This document shows, piece by piece, positions 22,452 to 38,364 of a stretch of DNA of 64,000 nucleotides. Source of the DNA: Cryptolaemus montrouzieri (Eukaryota > Arthropoda > Insecta > Coleoptera > Coccinellidae). The notes below the pieces were generated by a model that did no database searches, had not been told where the DNA came from, and saw only the letters and a list, made by a program, of their open reading frames with translations. The position numbers were made by a program, and so were the translations under genes. Where the stretch lies: the NCBI GenBank assembly GCA_013387265.2, contig JABFTP020000062.1, forward strand, positions 49,068,345 through 49,132,344. The letters run 5' to 3'. The stretch's first letter is position 1, and each line of letters begins with the position of its first letter.

Positions 22452-23769
22452 ATGTCTCCTAAATCTAAACCAGATACCCTTGAAAACAAAATTGCTCTCT
22501 TCAATCGAAATCGAGTATAAATTATCGCGGCAACGTAAATTTCTCACATCCCTGAACAAACCGTGTAATATCAAAGAAATTCAGATGCGATTCGACAACT
22601 TGAAAGAGGAGTTTGAACCAACTAGTATTCTACTTAACGAATTAATCATTTCAATCGAAAACGCAGGTCAAGAAGTTTCGACATTTCATAAACTTGAATT
22701 TGAAAAAGTGAAGATGAGTATTTTTCTATTATTGGAGAAATGAACGAAATCATCAGCGAGTCTGATAATTTCAACAATCATCCAAATTCTACCGTAGAAC
22801 AGTCAATTTCATCGACAATATCTAATCAACAAATTAGATTACCAGAAATAGCAATTCCAAAATTCGATGGTAGCATTGAACTCTGGCAATCGTATCGAGA
22901 CAAATTTTTATCTCGAATTGGAGAAAATCCAAATGTCAATCCTCTCGATTAGATGCAATACTTGCAATGTTCCCTAGTAGGTAAAGCAGCGAGGGCAATA
23001 GAAGCCATAGATATTACTAGTAGTAATTTTGAAGTAGCCTGGAATATTTTGAAGAAAAATAAATGAAAACACACGCAGACAAATATTACGCCATTGGTCA
23101 ATTTTACACGACATCCCAAAATTACACAAGGACACACCACAAGCATTAGACCAATTAGTAGACACCTTTCGGCAACACATTATTAGGCCATTAATTGGAT
23201 TAAAAGAATCGATCGATCCTTCACACGGTTTCATATTATATCTCATACTCTCCAAATTAAGCGATGACACTAAATATCAGTGGGAAGTAACATTACCCGA
23301 TAATAAAATGCCGAACTAAAAAAATTTATTAAACTTTTTAGAAAAACGGGCGAACTGCACAACTATGTCATATCATAAAATAGATAACATTAATGAATCT
23401 AATAATAAAAATTACAACCATTCTCGAGCTCAAACATTGATTTTAAACGCCAATGAAAGGCCAGAGTCCAAGACTTCGACATCAAATTGTTCCAAGGTTT
23501 CCTATCAAAATTCCGAATATTCAAAACAGAAAAAATATTCAGATCAGCGTACTTATCCTTGTCTCGTGTGCAAAGATGTCAATCATTCAATATATAAATG
23601 CGGTGTTTTTCTATCATCACACTTTCACAGAAAACAAGAAATCACGAAATACCATAATTTATGTTCCAATTGTTTAGGAAAAAATCATTCCTTACAGAAT
23701 TGCAAGGGTAATAATTGCAAAATATGCAATCAACGACACCACACGCTTCTTCATCCTGAATCTAGTTAA
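22452..23769 (+). pseudogene. BEL/Pao gag (frameshifted)
   Basis: The start is taken at ATG 22452. Readable parts: an N-terminal coiled region in shifting frames; 22740-22952 with RLPEIAIPKFDGSIELWQSY, the conserved capsid entry of BEL Gag; and 23365-23769 with zinc-knuckle-like Cys/His clusters (CLVCKDVNHSIYKC, CSNCLGKNHSLQNC, CKICNQRHHTLLH). Several frameshifts and stops lie between these parts (for example after 22952 and near 23320). Gag would package the element's RNA. The C-terminal knuckles are the best-preserved part. Confidence 0.85.
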
Positions 23770-23875
23770 AGTAATGCTAATCAAAGCCAATCTCAAGAAA
23801 ATAATTTATGACTACTTCCGGGCTATATGACGTCATTAGCTATTGACACTCCGACTGACGATCTCATCACCACTT

Positions 23876-24344
23876 TGAAATCGAGGGTATCCTCAACTCC
23901 TGTCCAATAACACTTGTTTCATCTGATCCTAATGACTTAAGAACCCTAACTCCTTCTCACTTTCCAATAGGTGATAATCTTTCGAATATACCTGAAGGTG
24001 ATTTGACCAGTACTCCAACGAATGGACTGTCGCCATAGCAACATATTTAAAAGGTGAAACAACACTTTTGGAACAGATGGCATAAGGACTATATTAATGA
24101 ACTCAATATCCGTCCTAAATGGTTTAAAGGTAATCATAGCATTGACGTAGGTTCTATCGTTATATTACGAGATGACCGTCTTCCACCATTACAATGCAAA
24201 CTCGGTCGCGTCATCCACTAAAAAATTGATCCAGATGGTATTATTCGCAATGTGCAATTGAAAACGTCTAACGGTGTTTTAGAACGTGATGTTAAAGTAC
24301 TAGCTCCATTACCTATTTTTTTTAGTGATCAAAAACACGTATGA
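23876..24344 (+). pseudogene. BEL/Pao pol remnant: C-terminal end of the integrase
   Basis: Reads ILNSCPITLVSSDPNDLRTL, then LTPSHFPIGD, then QHFWNRWHKDYINEL and the terminal domain (GSIVILRDDRLPPLQ, KLGRVI, LERDVKVLAPLP), stop at 24342. This is the tail of a BEL integrase plus the downstream DUF5641-like domain. Everything from protease to the integrase catalytic core is deleted; the junction lies near 23830-23876. A stop and a frameshift also occur within the remnant. Confidence 0.85.
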
Positions 24345-24624
24345 TGTGACAATTCTATATATTAGTTAAGAAAAGAAACTATTCATGTTCTATGTATCTT
24401 TTGAAATGCGTATTTGCTGTATATAATTAGATGCTAGACATATGTAATTCTAGGATAATGTTCATATTGTTGTAAGTTCCTTTTTATTTTTAAGACACAT
24501 TATTATGTAAAATTGTTAGATTTCTAATCCTATATTATTCCATGTAAAAATTTTTATAGAAATTCAATTCTAGACATAGTCGATGATCTCAATTCATGTT
24601 CTTTAGTGATCGATGCTCCCTCAC

Positions 24625-24633
24625 AGCGGGGAG
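24625..24633 (+). promoter_or_regulatory. Polypurine tract before the 3' LTR
   Basis: AGCGGGGAG directly precedes the TGTTGCG start of the 3' LTR, the expected plus-strand priming site. Confidence 0.7.
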
Positions 24634-24811
24634 TGTTGCGTGCCTTAAGATTAGGTTAAACAATTCTGGATATAATATAACTTAAAATTTCATGACAAAA
24701 CAAAACATAAATATTTTCATTTGAATTTGGGAGGCTTTTACTTAGTAAAATTCCATTAGCAATAATAAAAAACAAGTACTGTGTTTTAAATAATTTTACT
24801 TAATAATTGCG

Positions 24812-24854
24812 ATTCGTAACGCGTTTCGCTACACCGTAGCTTCTTCAGACGAAT
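24812..24854 (-). ncRNA. Hammerhead-ribozyme-like motif, PLE-1 left arm
   Basis: On the minus strand: ATTCGT, CTGAAGAA, hairpin GCTAC-GGT-GTAGC, GAAACGCGTT, ACGAAT. Stem I is ATTCGT/ACGAAT (6 bp), stem II is a perfect 5-bp hairpin and stem III is minimal (A-U and C-G closing a GC loop). The predicted cleavage triplet is GTT. There is one extra A between the canonical CUGANGA and stem II, seen in every copy in this window. PLEs are known to carry minimal hammerheads. Confidence 0.7.
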
Positions 24855-24999
24855 GAATATACAGAAAACATAAATGAGAATATAACTATAAATGTTCTTG
24901 AGTAATTAAAAGCTTATTGGGTTGCTTCTTCTTAAGTGGTTATTTATGACAGGTATATCCAATAAAATTAAGGAATAGATTGCAATTTCGAAAGAAAAT

Positions 25000-25762
25000 G
25001 GAAAACATGTTTTCGCAATTTACCACAAGCCGTCACATACAGATATTATAATACACAACTCGTCGTGTCATCCATATCAACATAAAATGTCAGCATTCAA
25101 TAGTTTTATTCATAGACTGATTAACATCCCGTTATCACCAGAAAATTTCAACAAAGAACTAAATTTGATTAAACAAATAGCCAAAAATAATGGTTACAAT
25201 CCCAAACTAATAAATAATATTTTAAATAAAAACAAAGTAGAATCGCATTGAATGAAGTTTACCCTGTCGATAAATTGAAACAAAAATTCAACACCTTAAC
25301 CTACGTTGGCATTACAAGTGAGAAACTGAAATCATTCTTAAGTAGCAATAATTTCAACATAGCTTTCCAAACTAGTAATAATTTAGGTAAATATATAAGA
25401 AATAATAAAACCAAACCAGGTAAAAACAATAAACCAGGAGTTTATAGATTGAATTGCAATGACTGTGATAATTTCTACATTAGTAGAACACATAGAAATT
25501 TTAATATCAGAATATCGGAACATAAACGCAGTTTTCAAATGAGAAATCAGATTCAAATTACGCGAATCATCTCTTAGAAAATAATCATTCTTTCGACCCA
25601 CAGTTGGAAATTTTGCATACAGATGATAAATAATGGAAGGTAGATCTTTGGGAAACTTTAGAAATCAATAAATACAAACACTCAGATAGATTCATCAATG
25701 AACAAGTCGATTTAAGCCCTTCACCTCTATTGAATCTCTTCGGGGAGCAATCTATTCCTTAA
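25000..25762 (+). pseudogene. PLE-1 ORF remnant: RT-EN linker and GIY-YIG endonuclease
   Basis: 5'-truncated; the RT core is missing. The first part is readable as a KPSHTDI-like stretch and then NSFIHRLINIPLSPENFNKE with QIAKNNGYNPKLINN (linker). After a frameshift, 25248-25577 has LTYVGITSEKLKSFL and the GIY-YIG-type core GVYRLNCNDCDNFYIS, then RISEHKRS. The last part (to 25762) is in another frame and ends LNLFGEQSIP. The usual second Tyr-Ile-Gly reads YIS. Not functional. Confidence 0.83.
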
Positions 25763-25883
25763 TTTTATTTATATTATATTATTTGTTGTCATAAATAACC
25801 ACTTGAGAAGAAGCAACCCAATAAGCTTTTAATTACTCAAGAACATTTATAGTTATATTCTCATATATATTTTCTATATATTC

Positions 25884-25926
25884 ATTCGTCTGAAGAAGCT
25901 ACGGTGTAGTGAAACGCGTTACGAAT
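25884..25926 (+). ncRNA. Hammerhead-ribozyme-like motif, PLE-1 right arm
   Basis: Same layout as the left-arm motif: ATTCGT, CTGAAGAA, GCTAC-GGT-GTAGT, GAAACGCGTT, ACGAAT. Stem II ends in a G-U pair here. It lies just downstream of the GIY-YIG ORF. Confidence 0.7.
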
Positions 25927-26514
25927 CGCAATTATTGAGTAGAATTCCTCAAAAAACAGTACTTGTTTTTTATCATGAATATTTTCCTAAATATTATAAT
26001 TCTCCTTTTGTTGTAGAAATTCCTCACAATTTTGAATCATATAATTTCGATATACATCTACACCGAATATTGTAATCCTCTTGTAGGCAATTTCATTACA
26101 GTTGAGTTCTTATCCCTTTTAGGCACGTTCCGGTCGTAAACAATACATACCTGCTCATTGATCCTATCCTATTCTTAGGATCTTTAAATTTTAGAATCCA
26201 AACTATCTGCCCTTCTCTCCAGTATTTAAGAAAATGTACACACCTAAGAGCTATCATTTTTCTATCATCTATCTATCATCACTTTACTTTTCTATCATTC
26301 TTCTTTCATCTATCTTTCACCATGGATCTATCATTCAGTATCTAACATTCACTTTGTATTATATATTATTTATATATAATATATATTATATATTTATATG
26401 TATCGTTATATTTATATATGCGTAAATAAATAGTGTTAGATAAAGAATCAGTCCCAATCAACAAAAAATTACTTACAGTCAGGTAAAACTCACTGTAAGA
26501 CAAATAACACTTAG

Positions 26515-26959
26515 AAGGCCGACATCGAAGCACGTGATCATGACGTGTAAAAAAAGTGATCTCGATCTGTATCGAAATCATCTCAAAATATTGTACTGTT
26601 AAGATTTTACTTGAATTGTGACAAGCTTCATCTGATCTCGATGATCTATCAAAAAGTTAATACCGGCAAACGGCATATTGAAGTTATACTGCGCCAACAA
26701 GATACTAACGCACAGAATAGAAAATTCAAAATGATTCAGAAGAAGTTAAGATATGTTGAAGAATTATTTTTCAATAATCCACTTGAAATAAGGTTTAATT
26801 GAGAACAGGCGAAATGAATATGGTACACTTGATGAAATGTGTAAAACTTTTGAAATAAATTAGCCCCCTAAAACCTGTTAATACTGTAAATATCAGATAT
26901 TTCTATCTCTTGCGAGAATAACTATATGATATGTACGACTCATACTTAAAAATCGATGA
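26515..26959. other. No recognised feature
   Basis: Unassigned. Confidence 0.5.
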
Positions 26960-27190
26960 CCTTTTAGCATTCTGATCTAGTTCGTTCCAAATTTCGATCA
27001 GTTTATTCCGAACTTCATTCACGCTGGCTAGTTTTACTGGTCTCTAAATCTAACGATATGAGCTTGATAAGGCCTGGCGTTATCATGCATGAACGAGAAC
27101 TTTTCACCCATATTCGTCGCAAATGTTCTTTTCAAATATCTCTAAAGTACCTCTGATTATCAGGGTTCTGTTATTCACGATTGTAACGTG
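26960..27190 (-). pseudogene. Tc1/mariner-type transposase fragment with internal deletion
   Basis: On the minus strand, KFSFMHDNARPYQAHIVRF contains the second catalytic Asp context (HDNARP). It is followed at once by a C-terminal segment, NEVRNKLIEIWNELDQNA, in another frame. The part carrying PDLNPIE, with the third acidic residue, is missing between them. No TIRs recognised. Confidence 0.65.
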
Positions 27191-28689
27191 CTAAAATCAC
27201 GTCACAATATTTTGAATTAAAACACCTGATTCCAATCTGTGTCACGCCACTGGCTAATAGTATGATGCGCATAATCCGGCTGTCAGATGGCATATCTTAC
27301 CGGCTTCCGAAGCTTCCCCAGCATTTTCTTATTAATTATTTGTGAAAATCCTCTTTAATTGTAATTGAAATAATTAAATTATAGCAATATTCTGAAGTGA
27401 AAATTAGAGATATATCGTTATCTTCAATATTGTGTAGTGACTTCTATCAAAAATATGAGTTCATCTAGCAAAATACCGCACTTAACCTTGAAAATCTGAT
27501 TTTAATTTTTCCTTACTGCATTTTTCCTATTAACTGCTTGAATGCCTTATAGTAGTTATTAGAAATTCAAATTCTGTTCTACAGAATTTGTATTTTTCTC
27601 ACGATGGATTTCATAATCGCATTTCTTTAGTTCCTACAGTTCCTACAATTTTTTTTATAATGACCTTGATAGATTTTTCATCAATAAACTTGATCAAAAT
27701 AATTTTTCTGAGTAGAGAACGATAAAAGTAACTCAAACTCCAATATTCAATTATTATTTCTTTCATTTTCAACTAATTTTCGTGAAATTATCATGTAACT
27801 CATAAAATTCTTTCGAAATTTCGAAATGGATGCCAAACATCTGTAATTTTTTTGTGAAAAGTTTTTTTTGTTGCTTGCCTTGCTTCTTATGTAGCTCCTA
27901 TTTTAACTGTTAATAGTTTTTTCAAATGCTCTCTTGATTTTTATGTAACTTAGCTTTTAATTCTATGACCTACCTGAGCAGCACGAGTTCACTTTTTTAG
28001 AATCTCTGTAACTTTTATTATTAATTCTTGTCTTTTAATAATGTTAGACCCACGTTATTTGGTAACTTTAAAATTTTTTGGTGAAGCAGGCTGTTACGTT
28101 AGAGCATAGAGTCTTGGTGATATATGTCTAATTTGTGGAATTCAGTCCTAGGTGAAGTCGTAGATAGAGATTCCTAGGTGGAGAGTCGTAGATAGAGATT
28201 CCCAGGTGGAGAGTCGTAGATGGAAATTCGTAGGTGGATCTCAGAGGTTGATATATACTTTCTAACTGGAGTCCAGAAATCCAGATTAATCCGAAGCTGA
28301 AACAGAGGTTTTCCATATATGCAGCAGTAAAATACAAGAACCTTTTGGAATTTGAACTGAAGTGATTGGGGACTAAAACATAGACGACCTCTACCTCATC
28401 TATTTCACTAAGACAAGTCTTATTGACTAAATATATATAGAAAGAAGCATTTGTTGACATTGTTTACCATAATTATATATGAAATTAAATATCTAAGTGT
28501 AACTAAGTTGTCCTTTTTCCAAGAATTCAGTGACAATTATTGAATTTGAGTCTCATTGCTCATTTTTTTCCTGGCTTAACCAGTAAAAGTCATTTTTGTT
28601 ACACTTGTTCTTGAACTATTTTTATTTTCAATCTTTCTGAATTTTCTTAAATTCAATTTAGTTACACGATAACTAGATCAGTGCAGGCA
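27191..28689. other. No recognised gene; short tandem GGTGGAGAGTCGTAGA repeats
   Basis: Around 28140-28240 there are about four imperfect copies of a ~28-bp unit (AGTCGTAGATAGAGATTC then CTAGGTGG). The rest is AT-rich and unassigned. Confidence 0.5.
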
Positions 28690-28985
28690 TCAGAGAAGCA
28701 TTCATAGGTGCCTATCAGTAGCGAACCATTGTCTCAACGAGGAAATTCTTAAACTACGGTCAAGTTGGTCGTTTTTGCTCGAGAAAATCCTTTCCCAGGT
28801 CTCCTTTTATGATTACTAGTCTCCCTGTGCCACGAATCATTCTGGAAACAATTGGATGAGCTACCCAAAGCCTCAGCACATTCAATAACTGTTGTTCCCA
28901 ATATGTGGTGGTTTATCGCTAAATCTCAATCGAATATCGAACTTTATCGGCATACGTCCGAATATATCCGAGAAAAATCATGAGG
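28690..28985 (-). pseudogene. Possible Tc1-like transposase N-terminal fragment
   Basis: The minus strand can be read with frame changes as a helix-turn-helix-like stretch followed by KRRPGKGFSRAKTTN, reminiscent of the GRPR-type linker of Tc1 transposases. It is strongly degenerate. It might be the other end of the fragment at 26960-27190, but 1.5 kb separates them. Confidence 0.3.
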
Positions 28986-29820
28986 TATTCATTAGATGCC
29001 TACTAGAAAGGAAATTTGAAATATTGTGAAGTGTATCTGACGTAAATAATTTCACTCAGAAATTATTTTTCATCGTTTTTAATAATTTTCTCTTTTTAGA
29101 AGTTACATAAAAGAAATTAGTACTTCGTATGGTTTTGAATGTATTACATCGATTTTGCCGGCATAACCTCATCAAATTTTCTCGTCTGATACAGAATATA
29201 TCAAAGCATTTTTCAGCGGTAGAAAAACCAATGAAATTTTTTCTACTCCAGTCTAATCGTCATTGATGCTTCCATCTCATATCGGATTCATTCGATTTTC
29301 ATATCAAAAGAGGAGTATCGCAACTTTTTCGCAAATAGAGAAAACTTCATTTCCATATTATGCATTGATAATCTCGTCTGACTTCTATGTAGAACGAATA
29401 TGGTATTACAAAGAAGCGGAACATTCCGACTGTGAAAATTATTCTGTTTTAGTTTGTATTCAATTTTTATTTCACGTTTTATGGATTATGTTTTGAATAC
29501 TCAAACTAAAGCAGAAAAACATGTTCGAGTAGATCTACCTCTGATGAATCTCTGGTATGAAGGAGTTCTAAATTGATACTGTACAGAGTGTCCAATGTTT
29601 GAACAAGGCAGCTATTTAAAAGACAGCAAATAGAGAAAATGACGTCCTCCTCGTCCTCAATTTTCAGGAAGTATTCATTGTTGAATCCAGATGGTAGTTA
29701 TCTTCTTCTGCTTTGGAATGATTTTGGACTTTGACATAGAATATGTTTGATAACAAAGTTAGGAGAAAATTATTTTGAAATTCTGTAGGCACTTTTTCCT
29801 GTACAATACTTAGAGGCATA
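28986..29820. other. No recognised feature
   Basis: Unassigned AT-rich DNA. Confidence 0.5.
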
Positions 29821-29934
29821 AATACAAGTAAACGATGATTTCTACTAAAATATATATAATGTTAAGATAATGTGTTTCGAAACGCGTCGAGCGTTAATTA
29901 TATATTTTAGTAGAAATCATCGTTTACTTTTATT
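29821..29934. repeat. Near-perfect 40-bp-arm palindrome with a GAAACGCGTC loop
   Basis: Left arm 29821-29860 and right arm 29896-29934 are inverted copies (AAGTAAACGATGATTTCTAC and its continuation CTAAAATATATA) with only a few differences. The 35-nt loop holds CGAAACGCGTCGAGCG, the 3' half of a PLE-type hammerhead core with a GTC triplet. The right arm is homologous to 56544-56620. Most likely the fused inverted arms of a PLE that lost its body. Confidence 0.65.
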
Positions 29935-32645
<2,711 letters not shown>

Positions 32646-33582
32646 AGATAATTTTTAATTTGTATATTACATACAATTTTCTATTATCCACAGTTTTTGG
32701 GTAAATTAGGTGATATTGGGCACTATTTCCAAAATATCACTCTGCTATGAACTGACCAGGAAGCCGTATCGTCCCCAATATCGCTTGCTTTTGAGCGCTC
32801 TAAACTATGGCTTTGGTTAGCTTAAGGATTTTCTTGGTGATATCAACAAGATGCCCTTCTATCAATCCATTCTCCTACTATATCAATGGAAGGATCCCGA
32901 CCGACCTCAACGAGTATATCTCTTTGATCTCGAATGCCAGATTACTATATTTGGTAATCTTTCTCGCTGCAGGCCCTTTCTAAGTTATCATCGGCAGGTA
33001 TTGAGACATCTAGTAAGGTTGCGGTCTTTTCCTTCTTTCGAAAAATTACGATGTCCGACCTGTTGTTAGCTATGAGTCTATCCGTGACAAGAGTAGTATC
33101 CCAGTACATTTTGTAATCTTCATTTTCCAACTGGCTCTTCGGATCATATTTATAGATTTCTATTTTTGTTTTTTGTAAACCCAATGGAAGTGCAAGTTCC
33201 TGAAGATACACTTTAGCGACATTGTTGTGCCTGTGCAAATATTCCGTTGGCGCCAACATAAGGCAGCCAGAATTGATATAGATCGACTCTAGATGGCATG
33301 ATCTTATGCGATACTGATCAATTCCCAGGTTTTTATTGGCAATGTTTTTCAGGTATGCGCGAATAGGAACTACCTGGTCCTGAATCACCATAAGACTTCC
33401 TTCACTTTAGGGGAACAAGTATCCGGTTTTCAGGTAGGTGAGAGACTTTACTTTATTAAGCTTGTTACTTTCTAGGTGCACTGGAGACCTGCCTTATGAA
33501 GCACCATTGCTCTCCACTCCTCAATTAACTGTGCTGGTGTCCGGCAATTGGAAAATCTTTCATATTCGGACAAGTGTAGCGT
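32646..33582 (-). pseudogene. R4/Dong-like element B, 3' part (endonuclease and C-terminus)
   Basis: A second, distinct R4-like copy upstream of A on the same strand. Readable: a GYLFP stretch near 33415; then VIQDQVVPIRAYLKNIANKN; the region of the Cys/His cluster (LESIYINSGCLMLAPTEYLHRHN); YWDTTLVTDRL with NNRSDIVIFRKKEK (restriction-like endonuclease, RSDI in place of RPDI) and LLDVSIPADDN. Below 32945 the C-terminus continues in other frames (KYSNLAFEIKEIY, SAQKQAILGT) to about 32740. Its 5' side starts at a (CA)n(TA)n tract; its 3' side abuts element A. Confidence 0.78.
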
Positions 33583-34936
<1,354 letters not shown>

Positions 34937-34937
34937 G

Positions 34938-35690
<753 letters not shown>

Positions 35691-36963
35691 TTTTGGTATG
35701 TTTAAGAATATATCTGTTTACAAACCTCCTGAAGAACAATTCGGTAATTCCAATTGCGATTTTCACGTACATGGATGCGTCTAAAAAATTGTTTGTATTT
35801 AGGATATCCGATCTTGAGTTTCTTGTTGCCATCCACTTCAAAAATACCTTGTGGTGTTTTAACACATCACATAAGGTTTCATAAATATTCATAAGAGTCT
35901 TCTACTATATCGATGTTGACGAAACAGGAAATTGCATCCCCGATAAATCTGATAATTCCGATCAGGAACTTCTCCATAAGCTCCTATACCATAAGCATTC
36001 CTATTCAGGTTCCATTGGAGAATCAAATTAAGTAGCTGTAGTAGCATCTGACTACCCGCTAGTAGTAGCCAGTAGTATTTGTAACGAGGTTTTGATGTTG
36101 CACGAATCTTTTGGATTCAGCTTGAATTCCCATCGTAGATCTAAGATCACTAAGTCGGTTTTGTGGATAAATGATTACTGCAGCTCGTTCTGTCCAAAGA
36201 TTGCAATCAGTGTATAACGTGCATACCACTATAATACTGAGGCATGCAATGCGAATGACTAGTGTCGTTCGTGGCCCTAACTAGGAAATCGAATCAAATG
36301 AAGTTATTTTTTCACTAAGATTCTCAAGCCAAATCCCGTCGGACTGTTCGTGGTTTCAATATCTTCAAGAAGATTTGAAGATAAGGAATCGTTCGAGTAC
36401 ATGTCATGTAAGTTGAAATAATATACTGAACTTTGAAACCCATTCAGAATTACTTATGCCAACTGTTCACCTGTTTCTTAGCTATTTTTCAAATACCTTC
36501 CATTCCACAACTTATTATAGATCTGGATGTAATGAAGTGGAATTAAAACCGACAAGTTATTCCTGATTTATCAGTCAGGGATCTTCCTGAGGTTTTTTCT
36601 CCCTGGTCTCTTACTTCATATAAAAATCTTCTTCTGATTCAAATGTTTCTTCTAGTTATCGCATTATTCGAAAAATAACATTGATGAAATGCTTGCATAA
36701 AAATTAATACGAAGAACTAGTCCAACACTCAGCCTTAACTCTATATAGTACGATACTTAAATCAGTCTTACTTACTTTCATTACCAGCCCTTGATTTTCC
36801 AACTAGTGCATTCGGTTAATTGCACCCAGTTTCTAGATAAACAGTAGACGCCTGTAATCAACTCTATGGACGAATACGTTCATGGCAGCAGTTAGCTGTT
36901 GGCTCAGATATAACATTATTATCATTAAGGCTTTTCGAACATTCCTTCTTTGGTAGACTTAGA
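35691..36963. other. Unassigned, possibly more decayed LINE sequence
   Basis: Minus-strand scraps near 36720-36830 (GLVMKVSKTDLSIVLY) resemble LINE reverse transcriptase but are too short to assign. Confidence 0.35.
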
Positions 36964-37185
36964 CCAGGTCGATCGCGAGTGCTTTTTGAGTAGATCTCGA
37001 GAAAAAAAAATTTTCAGTAATTAGGTAACTGAACTACAAAAATTTATTACGTAATAAAATAACACTCTGCTAGCGGCAAAAGGCAGTTTTGTCAAAGGAA
37101 CGTGCGGTGCTTGTCACAGAAAAGCCGCGTTTTTTTTATTCTTGCCGCTTTTCTAGACATTTCGGGCAGCGCATCTTTGCAATAT
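36964..37185 (+). mobile_element. hAT fragment (5' end only), third copy of the family
   Basis: Matches 12433-12650 of hAT copy 2: GTCGATCGCGAGTGCTTTTT, GAGTAGATCTCGA, AACACTCTGCTAGCGGCAAA, AAAGCCGCGTTTTTT and TTGCCGCTTTTCTAGA. It lacks the outer ~32 bp including the TIR tip, and the whole transposase. Confidence 0.85.
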
Positions 37186-38364
37186 TCATACACTCAATCC
37201 AAGTTTCCACCAACATAAAATAAGTAATGTTGTTTATAACAACAACGAGAAAATCGACGATGAGGATTCAGAGGAAAGGAGAATTTGGACATAAAATTTA
37301 TTACCTCCAAAATCTCCTCCAGAAGTCCTACTTCTAATAGCCTACTACACATAATGGATTCTTTCAACCTCTTCCTCTTATGCAAAATGCAAGTATTTCA
37401 TGAACCAAAAACTAATCAACGTGTTTACCACTTAATAATTCATGAATGCCTTAATGAATAAACCCATCGTGCAGAAAAAGTTTATGAAATGATTTCAATG
37501 GATTACAGATTTCACCCCTCGCTTATGAAATAAAGAATGTTCACCACATCGCTTTTGTATCGTAACTTTGTTGTAAAATATTCAATTAATTGAATGTTAT
37601 AAAATTCATAAGCTTGTTTTTTTCAATAATTTGGCAATGGCGTTATGAATAAATCCATCATAGATGCATTATTCAGTTACCCATTCGACACGACAAATTC
37701 TTTAGAAAAATCCGCAATTTCGAAATAGGGTTGTAGCGATTTATCTTTTTATACATATAAATTATTCAGGGCCGCGGAAACGTACGAAATGATGAATTAT
37801 TTCAGCTGAGCGTTATCGGGAGTTCTTTCATTTACATTTATGAGTTCATTACTTCCAATTTTACATTGGCGTGTTGAATTTTAAACGTTCCGCTTTTTTG
37901 AATAGATAAAACCATTTCTGTCGGCTAACTACGAACATTAAAAATCAAATTCTTATTTTGATTTTTTACTGAATTCAAAATGGAATATAAAATAAATTCA
38001 GATAAGACAACCCTCGAATGCGGTTTTTGTTGAATATACGGACTAATGCAAATGGGAAGTTATTTCTGGGTTAATCAATAAAACTAATAAAACTTCTGTT
38101 TGTTCTTCGAGGGCACAATCAAATTTTTGTTGAATTCGAACAGCGGCTTTAGAAAATACTTTCACAAAAATACGTTTGATTGCGAATGACTTGAGGAAGA
38201 GTTATTTGTTTATGTTTAAGAATAATTTTCAAAAACTGTGACATTTTAAAAATGACAATATAAACTTTACCATATACCATATAAGATGGTATATTTTATC
38301 AACATTCAACTTTATATGTCTCACCAAATATTAGGGGATATATCATCTTTGCTACTAGAACTAT
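37186..38364. other. No recognised feature
   Basis: Unassigned AT-rich DNA. Confidence 0.5.

Larger units (their letters stand above)
24719..25977 (+). mobile_element. Penelope-like element (PLE-1) with inverted terminal arms
   Basis: Inserted in the 3' LTR with a 9-bp TSD. The ends are inverted copies of each other for about 190 bp (from about 24763 and 25977 inward): ATAAAAAACAAGTACTGT, the AATTGCGATTCGTAACGCG region, AGCTTATTGGGTTGCTTCTT and AGTGGTTATTTATGA. The left end has 44 extra bases outside the arm. Each arm carries a hammerhead-like motif. The body is a 5'-truncated ORF with the GIY-YIG end. Confidence 0.88.
21623..26509 (+). mobile_element. BEL/Pao LTR retrotransposon, internally deleted
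   Basis: Complete in outline: 5' LTR, primer-binding region, gag, a short pol remnant, polypurine tract and a 3' LTR split by a Penelope-like insertion. It is flanked by the 5-bp TSD CTTAG (21618-21622 and 26510-26514). Protease, reverse transcriptase, RNase H and most of the integrase are missing, with gag almost directly followed by the integrase end. It could only have moved with proteins from another copy. Gag is also frameshifted. This is a dead retrotransposon. Confidence 0.9.
24634..26509 (+). repeat. BEL/Pao 3' LTR, split by a Penelope-like element
   Basis: 24634-24718 and 25978-26509 together match the 5' LTR. The 9-bp AATATTTTC is duplicated at the break (24710-24718, 25978-25986). 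Confidence 0.88.
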
